DNA of 64,000 bases, from NCBI GenBank assembly GCA_964461455.1, contig CAYWUJ010000006.1, positions 1-64,000 on the forward strand, given 5' to 3'. The DNA is from UBA1413 sp964461455 (GTDB taxonomy: Bacteria > Bacteroidota > Bacteroidia > Bacteroidales > Prolixibacteraceae). The notes under the pieces were generated by a model that was given only the letters and a program-made list of their open reading frames with translations, searched no databases and was not told the DNA's origin. Positions 57,276 to 64,000 of this stretch are shown in pieces. Within the stretch, counting starts at the first letter, position 1. The number at the start of each line of letters is the position of its first letter. The position numbers were made by a program, and so were the translations under genes.

Positions 57276-58385
57276 ATGAAGAAGATTATCAGAATTGCCG
57301 GTTTTGTGTTGTTAGGCCTTGTATTCATCGGGACCCTGGGCTTTCTCTACAAAAAATCGCAGCCAGAACCAGAAATTTACGATGTGAAAAATCCGGAGGT
57401 CACCACGATTATCAAAAAGACCGTGGCCACAGGGTCTATAGAACCCCGGAAGGAGATAGAAATCAAACCCCAGGTTTCCGGAATTGTCGAGGAGTTGTTC
57501 ATCGAAGCCGGAACGATGGTCAGAAAGGGTGATGTTCTGGCCAGGGTTAACATCATCCCCGACATGGTCAACCTCAACAATGCCGAGTCGAGGGTAAACC
57601 GTGCCAAGCTGAATTATGAGGATGCCAAAATCAATTACGACCGGCAGACCACCCTTTTTGAGAGGGAGGTGATTCCCCGGGAAGAGTACCAGAGGGCGCA
57701 GCTCAGTTTTAATGCGGCACGCGAAGAGATGGAGGCCGCCGAAAACAACCTCGACCTCATCCGCAAGGGAGTGACCCGCAGTTCCGCCAAAACCACCAAT
57801 ACCCTGATCAGGTCAACCATCGACGGTATGGTCCTCGACGTTCCGGTGAAAGAGGGATTTTCGGTGATCCAGGCCAACACCTTTAACGCAGGAACCACCA
57901 TTGCCGTCATCGCCGATATGAAAGACATGATCTTCATCGGAAAAGTCGACGAAACCGAAGTGGGCAAAATCAGGGAGGGCATGAACATTGAACTGACCAT
58001 CGGGGCTATTGAAGAAGAGACCTTCCGGGCGGTTTTGAAATACATCGCCCCCAAGGGGAAAATTGAAAACGGAGCCATTCAGTTTGAGATCAAGGCCGAC
58101 CTGTTGCTGGCCGAGAACCAGTTTATACGCTCGGGGTACAGCGCCAACGCCAACATCGTGCTCGACCGCCGCGACAGCGTCCTCTCCATTCCCGAATCCA
58201 TGCTCCATTTCGAGAAAGACACGGCCTATGTGGAGGTGGAAACATCGCCGGGAAAATACGACAAAAGAGTGGTGAAAACCGGCCTTTCCGACGGCATCAA
58301 TATCGAAATTACCGAAGGCCTGGTGAAAAACGACAAGGTGAAAGGCGAAAAGATAGATCCCAAGGCAAAGAAAACAGAGGCATAA
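57276..58385 (+). CDS. Periplasmic adaptor (membrane fusion) protein, MacA/HlyD type
   Basis: A 369-residue adaptor bridging the inner-membrane transporter and the outer-membrane channel. An N-terminal membrane anchor (about residues 6-26) is followed by a lipoyl-like half (KPQVSGIVEELFIEAGTMVRKGDVLARV), a helical hairpin (about 90-160), the second lipoyl half, a beta-barrel and the membrane-proximal domain. It comes after the two permeases and before the TolC homologue, giving a MacAB-TolC-like set. Confidence 0.93.
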   Translation: MKKIIRIAGFVLLGLVFIGTLGFLYKKSQPEPEIYDVKNPEVTTIIKKTVATGSIEPRKEIEIKPQVSGIVEELFIEAGTMVRKGDVLARVNIIPDMVNLNNAESRVNRAKLNYEDAKINYDRQTTLFEREVIPREEYQRAQLSFNAAREEMEAAENNLDLIRKGVTRSSAKTTNTLIRSTIDGMVLDVPVKEGFSVIQANTFNAGTTIAVIADMKDMIFIGKVDETEVGKIREGMNIELTIGAIEEETFRAVLKYIAPKGKIENGAIQFEIKADLLLAENQFIRSGYSANANIVLDRRDSVLSIPESMLHFEKDTAYVEVETSPGKYDKRVVKTGLSDGINIEITEGLVKNDKVKGEKIDPKAKKTEA

Positions 58386-58528
58386 CCCCTGCCGGGGCCG
58401 TCCTTTCCTGACAGGATGTTCCTTCCCAACGGGCTCCTTCCGGGGAAAGGCCACCCCATGTATAACAGCGCCCCGGAAATTCCGCGGGAAAAAACAACTT
58501 TTCAAGTACAAAATCAGACGATAAAGCA

Positions 58529-59884
58529 ATGAGACAGTGGATTATCATATCGATGGTGTTGCTGGTGATGGCCGGCGGCACGGGAGTTCAGGCCCAGGAA
58601 ACATGGAGTTTGCAGCAGTGCGTGGACTATGCCCTGGAAAACAACATCCAGATCAGGCAGCAGGACCTGGCCGTCAAATATCAGGAGAATCAGCTGAGCC
58701 AGGCAAAAAGCAACCGGCTTCCCAACCTGAACGGACAGCTGGGGAATAACTATAACTTCGGAAGGTCGCTGACTTACCAGAATACTTACGAAAACAGCAA
58801 TTCCATGAGTATTTCGGGTTATCTGGGAACCGATGTGACCCTGTGGAACGGGTCACAGATGCAGAACCTCATCAGGCAGCGCGATCTCGACCTGCAGGCC
58901 ACCATTCTCGATATGCAAAAGGCCAAAGATGACCTGGTGCTGAACATAGCAGCCCTCTACCTCGAGATTCTCTTCGCCGAAGAGCTGATCGCCATCGATG
59001 AGGGCCAGATGGAGGTCACCCGGCAACAGATTGACCGGACCCGCAAACTCATCGAGGCAGGAAGCCAGGCCCGCGGCGCCCTCCTGGAAACGGAAGCCCA
59101 GCTGGCACGCGAAGAACTCCAGCTGGTGAATGACCAGAACCGCGCACAGCTGGCCTACCTCAACCTCTACCAGATGCTGGAACTCCCCATCAATAAGTCC
59201 TTCTCCGTGGAAAAACCCGATATCCCCGCTCCCGGGTCGGGAAGCATGGGCTTTAACTCCCTCTCGGTTTTCAACAATGCCGTGCTTACACGTCCCGAAA
59301 TCGTCGCCTCCCAGTTGAGGGTGGAGAGCGCCCGCAAACAACTCGACCAGGCCCGCGGCGCCCGCTGGCCCAGCCTCTCCTTCGGCGCCAACTACTACAA
59401 CAATTTCAACGACAACTACGTTCGGGCCATCAACAACAACCCCCTCGACACCGAAGTAATCCCCTTTTCTGACCAGCTCAAAAACAACAAACGTTATGGC
59501 TTCGGACTTACCCTTAACGTTCCCGTTTTTAACAAATACCAGGTGAAAAACGCCATCGCGGCCTCCGAGTTACAGGTGTCAGACTATGAATACCGGCTCC
59601 AGAACTCAAAAAACCTCCTCCAGAAGGATATCGAACAGGCTTACACCAACGCCCTGGCCGCCCTGAAAAAATATATCTCCAGCGAAAAAGCCGTCCATTC
59701 CAGCCAGGAAGCCTTCAGATATGCCGAAGAGAAATTCAGCGTGGGACTGGTCACCACCGTTGAGTACAACCAGATCAAAAATAACCTGACAGCAGCCCAG
59801 GGCCAACTGTCACAGGCCAAATATGACTACATCTTCCGGACAAAAATACTGGACTTCTATAACGGAATCCCCATCAGGCTGTAA
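58529..59884 (+). CDS. TolC family outer-membrane efflux protein
   Basis: A 451-residue outer-membrane channel subunit. The signal peptide ends GVQAQ near residue 23. Two OEP-type halves follow, starting WSLQQCVDYALENNIQIRQQ and, in the second half, LTRPEIVASQLRVESARKQLDQARG. The long helices form the periplasmic tunnel and the beta segments (LNGQLGNNYNFGRSL) the barrel. It ends the efflux operon before a terminator. Confidence 0.94.
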   Translation: MRQWIIISMVLLVMAGGTGVQAQETWSLQQCVDYALENNIQIRQQDLAVKYQENQLSQAKSNRLPNLNGQLGNNYNFGRSLTYQNTYENSNSMSISGYLGTDVTLWNGSQMQNLIRQRDLDLQATILDMQKAKDDLVLNIAALYLEILFAEELIAIDEGQMEVTRQQIDRTRKLIEAGSQARGALLETEAQLAREELQLVNDQNRAQLAYLNLYQMLELPINKSFSVEKPDIPAPGSGSMGFNSLSVFNNAVLTRPEIVASQLRVESARKQLDQARGARWPSLSFGANYYNNFNDNYVRAINNNPLDTEVIPFSDQLKNNKRYGFGLTLNVPVFNKYQVKNAIAASELQVSDYEYRLQNSKNLLQKDIEQAYTNALAALKKYISSEKAVHSSQEAFRYAEEKFSVGLVTTVEYNQIKNNLTAAQGQLSQAKYDYIFRTKILDFYNGIPIRL

Positions 59885-60000
59885 ACGTCACCTTAAGCCT
59901 GCGAAAATGGCCGGCTCCTGATCGCAGACTTCGGCACACCCATCCTGATGAATTCCCCGGCCTATACGTCATCTCCCGGAATCAGGGAAACAGAGAAATG

Positions 60001-60030
60001 AGTCACCCCGGCAACGAAGGGTGACTTTTT
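60001..60030 (+). terminator. Terminator of the efflux operon
   Basis: AGTCACCC / GGGTGACT with a 10-base loop and TTTTT, between convergent genes. Confidence 0.85.
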
Positions 60031-60507
60031 CTATTTCTTCTTCAATTCCTCTAAAAGCTCTTCGACCACCTTGACCGCGGAATCGCCGATCTCACGCGCC
60101 CCCTTGGAGATCTCCCGAAGGTCCTCCTCAAGGTTTTCATCGAGGTATTTCTTCACATCTTCCCCCATTTTGGAAATCTCTTCCGGAAGGTTCTCAAAGA
60201 CAGTCCTCCCCAACCGGGAAGTCTCCCTGTTGGCCAGAAACCTCCCCTTCAGCAGGGTAACCTCAATTTTCTCCTCCAGGGTCATCTCCTCCCTGAATTT
60301 TTCAAAATACTCCCCCGTATACCTCGAAAAACGCTTGTTCGCCCACTTCCAGTCACTCTCGGTGAATTTGCCGCTGTTCTTTTCCACATCGGCCACGAAC
60401 TTCTCAAACCCCTTCAGGTAAGCCTCCTTTGTGGTGGGTTGCATACAGGAGGTGAGGGTGAAGGCAAGTAAAAGGAGCACTCCTCCCCTGATCATGGTTG
60501 TTTGCAT
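60031..60507 (-). CDS. Small lipoprotein, DUF6565-like
   Basis: A 158-residue protein with a lipoprotein signal (TLTSC). The mature part is almost wholly helical and charged, ending in an amphipathic Lys/Glu-rich helix (DSAVKVVEELLEELKKK). It resembles the DUF6565 group of Bacteroidota lipoproteins; function unknown. The ATG at 60507 is preferred to a TTG that would overlap the YihY stop. It follows YihY on the same strand. Confidence 0.7.
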   Translation of the reverse strand: MQTTMIRGGVLLLLAFTLTSCMQPTTKEAYLKGFEKFVADVEKNSGKFTESDWKWANKRFSRYTGEYFEKFREEMTLEEKIEVTLLKGRFLANRETSRLGRTVFENLPEEISKMGEDVKKYLDENLEEDLREISKGAREIGDSAVKVVEELLEELKKK

Positions 60508-60533
60508 CTTCTTCAGTTTTGTTTTTACCCTTG

Positions 60534-61514
60534 TCAATTTAATGGTTTTTCCACTTTTTTACGCATGCGGGAATAAAAAGATTCCTTATCATCCGACACC
60601 TGCTTGGCCTGGTAAATACTGGCATTCAACTCAAAACCAATGAGCAGGACCAGCGAAAAGAGGTAGATAAGCAGCAGAACGACCAGCAGGGTCCCGATGG
60701 AGCCGTAGAGTTTGTTATACTGGCTGAAGTTATTGATATAAAAGGTGAATCCGAAGAGGAGGGCAATGCTCAGGATGGTCGCCAGGGTACCTCCGGCCGA
60801 AATGAAGCGCCATTTGCTCTTTCGTGCCGGCGCCATATAATAAAGAAAGGAGTAGGCAAAGAAAAAGAGGGCCAAAATGATCACCCATTTCCCCGCTGAA
60901 AAAAAGTAGTAGGTGAACTTGTCAAAGAAAAACGATTTTTCAAGGAGAAAGTCAAGAAGCCGCTGTCCCCCGGTGACCAGGGCAATGGCCAGGGTGAGAA
61001 GTACTGCCTGGATACACAGCAGAGCCACCGAAATGAGCCACTGGCTGTACCAGGTTCGCCGTTTGATGCTGTGAATCGTGGCATCAAAGGCCGACATGAT
61101 CGCCGAGATTCCATTGGTGGCGAAAATCAGGGCCATGAAAAAACCCAGCGACAATAAGCTGCCGCGCGGTCGTGTAATGATATCCTCCACCGTATCCTCC
61201 ACAGCGCTGAACACACTCTCGGGAACGATCGACTTGATCAGGAAAAATAACTCATCCTGAAAATTGGGAATCGGGATATAGGGAATAAGGGTGAAAATGA
61301 ACAGGATGGCAGGGAAGAGGGCCAGGAAAAAATTGAAGGCAATGGCGGAAGCCCTGGTGGTCAGCGCTCCGTCAACAATGCTCCGCCAAAAAAAAACGGC
61401 CACATTATAAATGGGGACTTCATCAAGGAAGGGAAGACTCACCTCTCTGGCACGGTCGGCTATTGCCGTGCCCCACCTGCGCACCCGCACAGCCACTCTT
61501 TGGTGCCATGGCAT
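60534..61514 (-). CDS. YihY/BrkB family inner-membrane protein
   Basis: A 326-residue integral membrane protein of the YihY/UPF0761 family (once misnamed ribonuclease BN). About six membrane segments are visible, with the family patterns RASAIAFNFFLALFPAILF and YGSIGTLLVVLLLIYLFSLVLLIGFELNA. Function is not established. It starts 2 bases after the DUF4783 stop and is followed by the DUF6565-like lipoprotein, so three envelope genes form a probable operon. Confidence 0.92.
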   Translation of the reverse strand: MPWHQRVAVRVRRWGTAIADRAREVSLPFLDEVPIYNVAVFFWRSIVDGALTTRASAIAFNFFLALFPAILFIFTLIPYIPIPNFQDELFFLIKSIVPESVFSAVEDTVEDIITRPRGSLLSLGFFMALIFATNGISAIMSAFDATIHSIKRRTWYSQWLISVALLCIQAVLLTLAIALVTGGQRLLDFLLEKSFFFDKFTYYFFSAGKWVIILALFFFAYSFLYYMAPARKSKWRFISAGGTLATILSIALLFGFTFYINNFSQYNKLYGSIGTLLVVLLLIYLFSLVLLIGFELNASIYQAKQVSDDKESFYSRMRKKVEKPLN

Positions 61515-61516
61515 AC

Positions 61517-61921
61517 CTATTCCTGTTTTTCAATTCTCAGTTGATGGATGATCTCCTTGCCCGTGTTTCTCTTTAACAGGAAATAAACCCTGAAGTTCCC
61601 CTGCCTGGTCGTCAGATTGCCGATCACATACTGCGCTCCTTCCTTCCCACCCTGGTGGATAACACTGAACTTTTCAGGCTGATGCCTGACAAAAAAACTA
61701 TTCACTATCTGTTCCGCCTGGGCTTTGCTGTATACATTGTCGTTCTCCAGGATCACCAGCTCCACATTCTGATTGAAAAAACCTCCCAGCATTTTGGCAT
61801 TGCCCGTCTTCAACCCGAGAATGATATCATCGGGAATCTGTCCTGAAACCTGGCTGACTGCCGCTATGGAGAAGAAGAGAAGCATCAGTGAGGATAAAAC
61901 CGCTTTTTGAAATGCTTTCAT
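61517..61921 (-). CDS. Exported DUF4783 family protein
   Basis: A 134-residue protein with a signal peptide (about residues 1-28) and an NTF2-like cone fold typical of DUF4783: IPDDIILGLKTGNAKMLGGFFNQNVELVI, then VNSFFVRHQPEKFSVIHQGGKEGAQYVIGNL. The family is found mainly in Bacteroidota and has no known activity. The ATG at 61921 is preferred over an upstream frame. It heads the operon with YihY and is divergent from rlmH. Confidence 0.88.
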   Translation of the reverse strand: MKAFQKAVLSSLMLLFFSIAAVSQVSGQIPDDIILGLKTGNAKMLGGFFNQNVELVILENDNVYSKAQAEQIVNSFFVRHQPEKFSVIHQGGKEGAQYVIGNLTTRQGNFRVYFLLKRNTGKEIIHQLRIEKQE

Positions 61922-61936
61922 TATATCTTCATTGTC

Positions 61937-61944
61937 TAAATTTG
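61937..61944 (+). promoter_or_regulatory. -7 promoter element of rlmH
   Basis: TAAATTTG is a perfect TAnnTTTG on the plus strand, 88 bases before rlmH. No -33 TTG is at the preferred spacing. Confidence 0.45.
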
Positions 61945-62031
61945 TACTCTGTTGAATGCAAAAACTGTGCAAAAGCAAAACCACTCATCAATTTTAGTGT
62001 AAATTTAGGAATTTTATTCATATCCCAAAGG

Positions 62032-62505
62032 ATGAAGATTTGGCTTGTAGTAACCGGAAAGACTGATGCTCCATGGCTTAAGCAGGGCCTTGAGGTCTAC
62101 CTGAAAAGAATCAGGCACTATCTTCCTTTTGAGATGAAAGTCATCGCCGACCTTAAAAACAGCGCCTCACTCTCCCGAAACCTGCAAAAGGAAAAAGAGG
62201 GGGAAGCCCTTCTGGCTTTTCTGGGGAACAGAAGTGAGGTCTATCTGCTTGATGAAAACGGGGAGGAACAAACCTCACGCCAGCTGGCGGCAATGGTGGA
62301 ACGGAAAATGGTGGGGGGCTGCCGGGAACTCTTTTTTGTCATCGGCGGTCCATACGGTTTCCCGGAAGAGGTGATCACCAGGGCCACCGGGAAAATTTCC
62401 CTCTCCAAACTCACCTTTTCTCACCAGATGGTCCGGTTATTGTTCGCAGAACAACTTTACAGGGCTTTGACCATCATCAGGGGAGAGCCTTACCACCACG
62501 ACTGA
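62032..62505 (+). CDS. rlmH: 23S rRNA pseudouridine-1915 N3-methyltransferase
   Basis: A 157-residue SPOUT methyltransferase, the normal length for RlmH, which methylates pseudouridine 1915 of 23S rRNA with SAM. The trefoil-knot motifs are FFVIGGPYGFPEEV and, at the C-terminus, LSKLTFSHQMVRLLFAEQLYRALTIIRGEPYHH. The ATG at 62032 matches the family start MKIWLV. The downstream membrane-protein gene begins one base after its stop, so they are probably co-transcribed. Confidence 0.97.
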   Translation: MKIWLVVTGKTDAPWLKQGLEVYLKRIRHYLPFEMKVIADLKNSASLSRNLQKEKEGEALLAFLGNRSEVYLLDENGEEQTSRQLAAMVERKMVGGCRELFFVIGGPYGFPEEVITRATGKISLSKLTFSHQMVRLLFAEQLYRALTIIRGEPYHHD

Positions 62506-62506
62506 T

Positions 62507-64000
62507 ATGAAGGAGTTTCTCAGAAAATACGGCTATTTCCTGCTTACCCTGTTTTTCCTGTTGCTGGCAGTTGTGCCCGAAACCGGCTTTTTCGGGCATC
62601 ATCCTGAAAAACAGCTCATCACGGGGTTTCAGGAAAAACTCCACCTGAAGGAGAGTCTCCTCGACACCCATCTCGACGAGGTGGCGGAACTCGCCTCCCG
62701 GCCGGGGTTCTGCGATAACTTTCTCAATACCATGGCCCCCTTTAACAGCCTCATGGAAAAGGAGGGTGTCGGATTTCTCATTTACCGCAACGAAAAACTC
62801 TTTTACTGGTCCGACCGGTCGGTAGCTTTCCGCGACCACCTGCCCCTGTCGGTGGAACCCGGGGCTCCCGTGGTACACTTCCCAAACGGCTATTACCTGG
62901 TCAAAAACATAAAAAGCGACAGCCTTTCCATTTACGGGCTTCTCCTCCTCAAATATGACTACTCACATGAGAACCTATACCTCAGGAACCACTTCTTTGA
63001 AGGGGCGGGAATTCCCGATGAGTTCAGGATCGTCCAACCCGGGGCCACCGGGGGTGTGACCATCACCAACCGCAATGGCCAGGAGCTCTTCTCCCTTCTT
63101 CCCGGCGGGGAGAGCACCCTGCAATCCCCGTGGTCGTGGCTCTCAGGGGTGTTCTACCTTACGGCACTGATCATGATCCTCCTGTTCGCCAGGAAAACCC
63201 TGAAAAACAGCATCCCCCATGTGCTTTCCCGGATGGCCTTTCTCCTGATGCTGCTCCTCCTGATTTACCATTTGCATCTCCTTTTCAGGACGCCGGGACT
63301 GTTTGGCCGGTTCACCATTTTTTCACCCGCCCATTTTGCCCTCAGCAGCTGGCTCCCCTCGCTCGGCGATTTTCTCCTCCTGGCCCTTCTCATCTTCTTT
63401 TTCATGGTCACCTATTACAAGGACATGCGTATCGCCGCCATTACCCGCAGAAAATCACCGCTGCGCACCATCGCACCCTTCCTGATCCTCCTGGTCTCCG
63501 CCTTCTGCTTTTTCATTACCGATGACCTCATTGGCGAACTCATCTATAACTCCAGTTTCTCATTCACCCTCAACCGGATCAATGAAATCACCCTCCATAC
63601 CGTACTGGGCATAGGGTCCATTATGTTGCTCCTTTTCGCGTTACTGCTGCTTATCGTCCGCAGCACCAGGGAAGCACGCAAGGTCCTCACGGTACGCCGG
63701 CTGGCCCTTTACATCGTAGCAGCCCCCCTGCTCCCCGCACTCCTCCAGATCATCATCAGGGACGCTTTCCCGGTAACCGCACTCCTGCTCTTCCTATTCA
63801 CGGCCCTGGTTGCCGCCCTCTACTCAGGAAACCCCTCACGCAGATACGGCATGAGCTACCTGGTCCTTTTCGTGGTCATCATCACCCTATACTCCCTGGC
63901 AGTCATTTATCACACCACCGTCAAAAAGGAAAGGGAAGTCCAGAAACTTATGGCCGGCAATCTTGTGGCGGAACACGACCCCGCTGCCGAAGTCTTCCTG
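62507..64000 (+). CDS. Large membrane protein, N-terminal part (probable sensor histidine kinase), truncated by window end
   Basis: An open frame of 498 codons from ATG 62507 continues to the end of the window with no stop. A first membrane helix (about residues 9-27) is followed by an extracytoplasmic domain to about 205. About eight further hydrophobic segments then alternate with short loops (for example LSRMAFLLMLLLLIYHLHLLF), and a new soluble region starts near 470. The layout resembles the N-terminal sensor part of very large Bacteroidota histidine kinases, but no kinase motif is inside the window, so this is inferred. Confidence 0.7.
   Translation, partial: MKEFLRKYGYFLLTLFFLLLAVVPETGFFGHHPEKQLITGFQEKLHLKESLLDTHLDEVAELASRPGFCDNFLNTMAPFNSLMEKEGVGFLIYRNEKLFYWSDRSVAFRDHLPLSVEPGAPVVHFPNGYYLVKNIKSDSLSIYGLLLLKYDYSHENLYLRNHFFEGAGIPDEFRIVQPGATGGVTITNRNGQELFSLLPGGESTLQSPWSWLSGVFYLTALIMILLFARKTLKNSIPHVLSRMAFLLMLLLLIYHLHLLFRTPGLFGRFTIFSPAHFALSSWLPSLGDFLLLALLIFFFMVTYYKDMRIAAITRRKSPLRTIAPFLILLVSAFCFFITDDLIGELIYNSSFSFTLNRINEITLHTVLGIGSIMLLLFALLLLIVRSTREARKVLTVRRLALYIVAAPLLPALLQIIIRDAFPVTALLLFLFTALVAALYSGNPSRRYGMSYLVLFVVIITLYSLAVIYHTTVKKEREVQKLMAGNLVAEHDPAAEVFL

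Overview
The window looks like chromosomal DNA of a Bacteroidota bacterium, probably class Bacteroidia and at least partly anaerobic. The evidence is two proteins ending in type IX secretion (T9SS) sorting domains, several Bacteroidota-type family proteins (DUF4783, DUF6565-like), and more than a dozen upstream regions carrying the Bacteroidota -7 promoter element TAnnTTTG. In the four best cases a -33 TTG sits exactly 19 bases before it. I see no rRNA, tRNA, CRISPR array, phage or insertion sequence.

Layout. 1-8.3 kb: valS, a carboxypeptidase-regulatory-domain protein, a large secreted BNR/sortilin-like protein and an exported methyltransferase. 8.4-15 kb (minus strand): a standalone homocysteine S-methyltransferase, a quinol-type nitric oxide reductase facing a divergent NsrR-like Rrf2 regulator, a URO-D/MtaA-type methyltransferase fused to two thioredoxin-like domains, and a corrinoid protein. 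15-23 kb: Gfo/Idh/MocA oxidoreductase with a GntP permease, a zinc-ribbon protein, sdhCAB and fba. 23-30 kb (minus): S9 peptidase, metH and a UPF0280/COG2122 protein. 30-42 kb (minus): surface and secreted proteins next to a TPR histidine kinase and a LytTR regulator. 42-49 kb: NIL-ferredoxin plus DUF39 protein, an M16 protease, a nucleoside-type MFS transporter and a bifunctional nuclease. 49-54 kb: rplU-rpmA, serS, lipB, gdhA. 54-60 kb: a MacAB-TolC-like efflux operon. 60-64 kb: DUF6565-like, YihY and DUF4783 genes, rlmH, and the start of a membrane protein that runs off the end.

The most interesting theme is methionine and one-carbon metabolism. The DUF39 protein, NIL-ferredoxin and COG2122 protein are the three components known from methanogens and Desulfovibrio for making homocysteine directly from aspartate semialdehyde and reduced sulfur. 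Here the COG2122 gene lies directly upstream of metH, which would methylate that homocysteine. The same window also holds a second homocysteine methyltransferase, a corrinoid protein and an unusual URO-D-thioredoxin fusion, which may form a second corrinoid methyl-transfer route. The NO reductase and its probable NO-sensing regulator lie among these genes; NO inactivates cobalamin and Fe-S proteins, so a protective link is possible but unproven.

Other observations: a dispersed, two-hairpin intergenic repeat in two full copies and one apparent deletion remnant; a minisatellite of small-hairpin units; and a shared N-terminal module on two otherwise unrelated secreted proteins.
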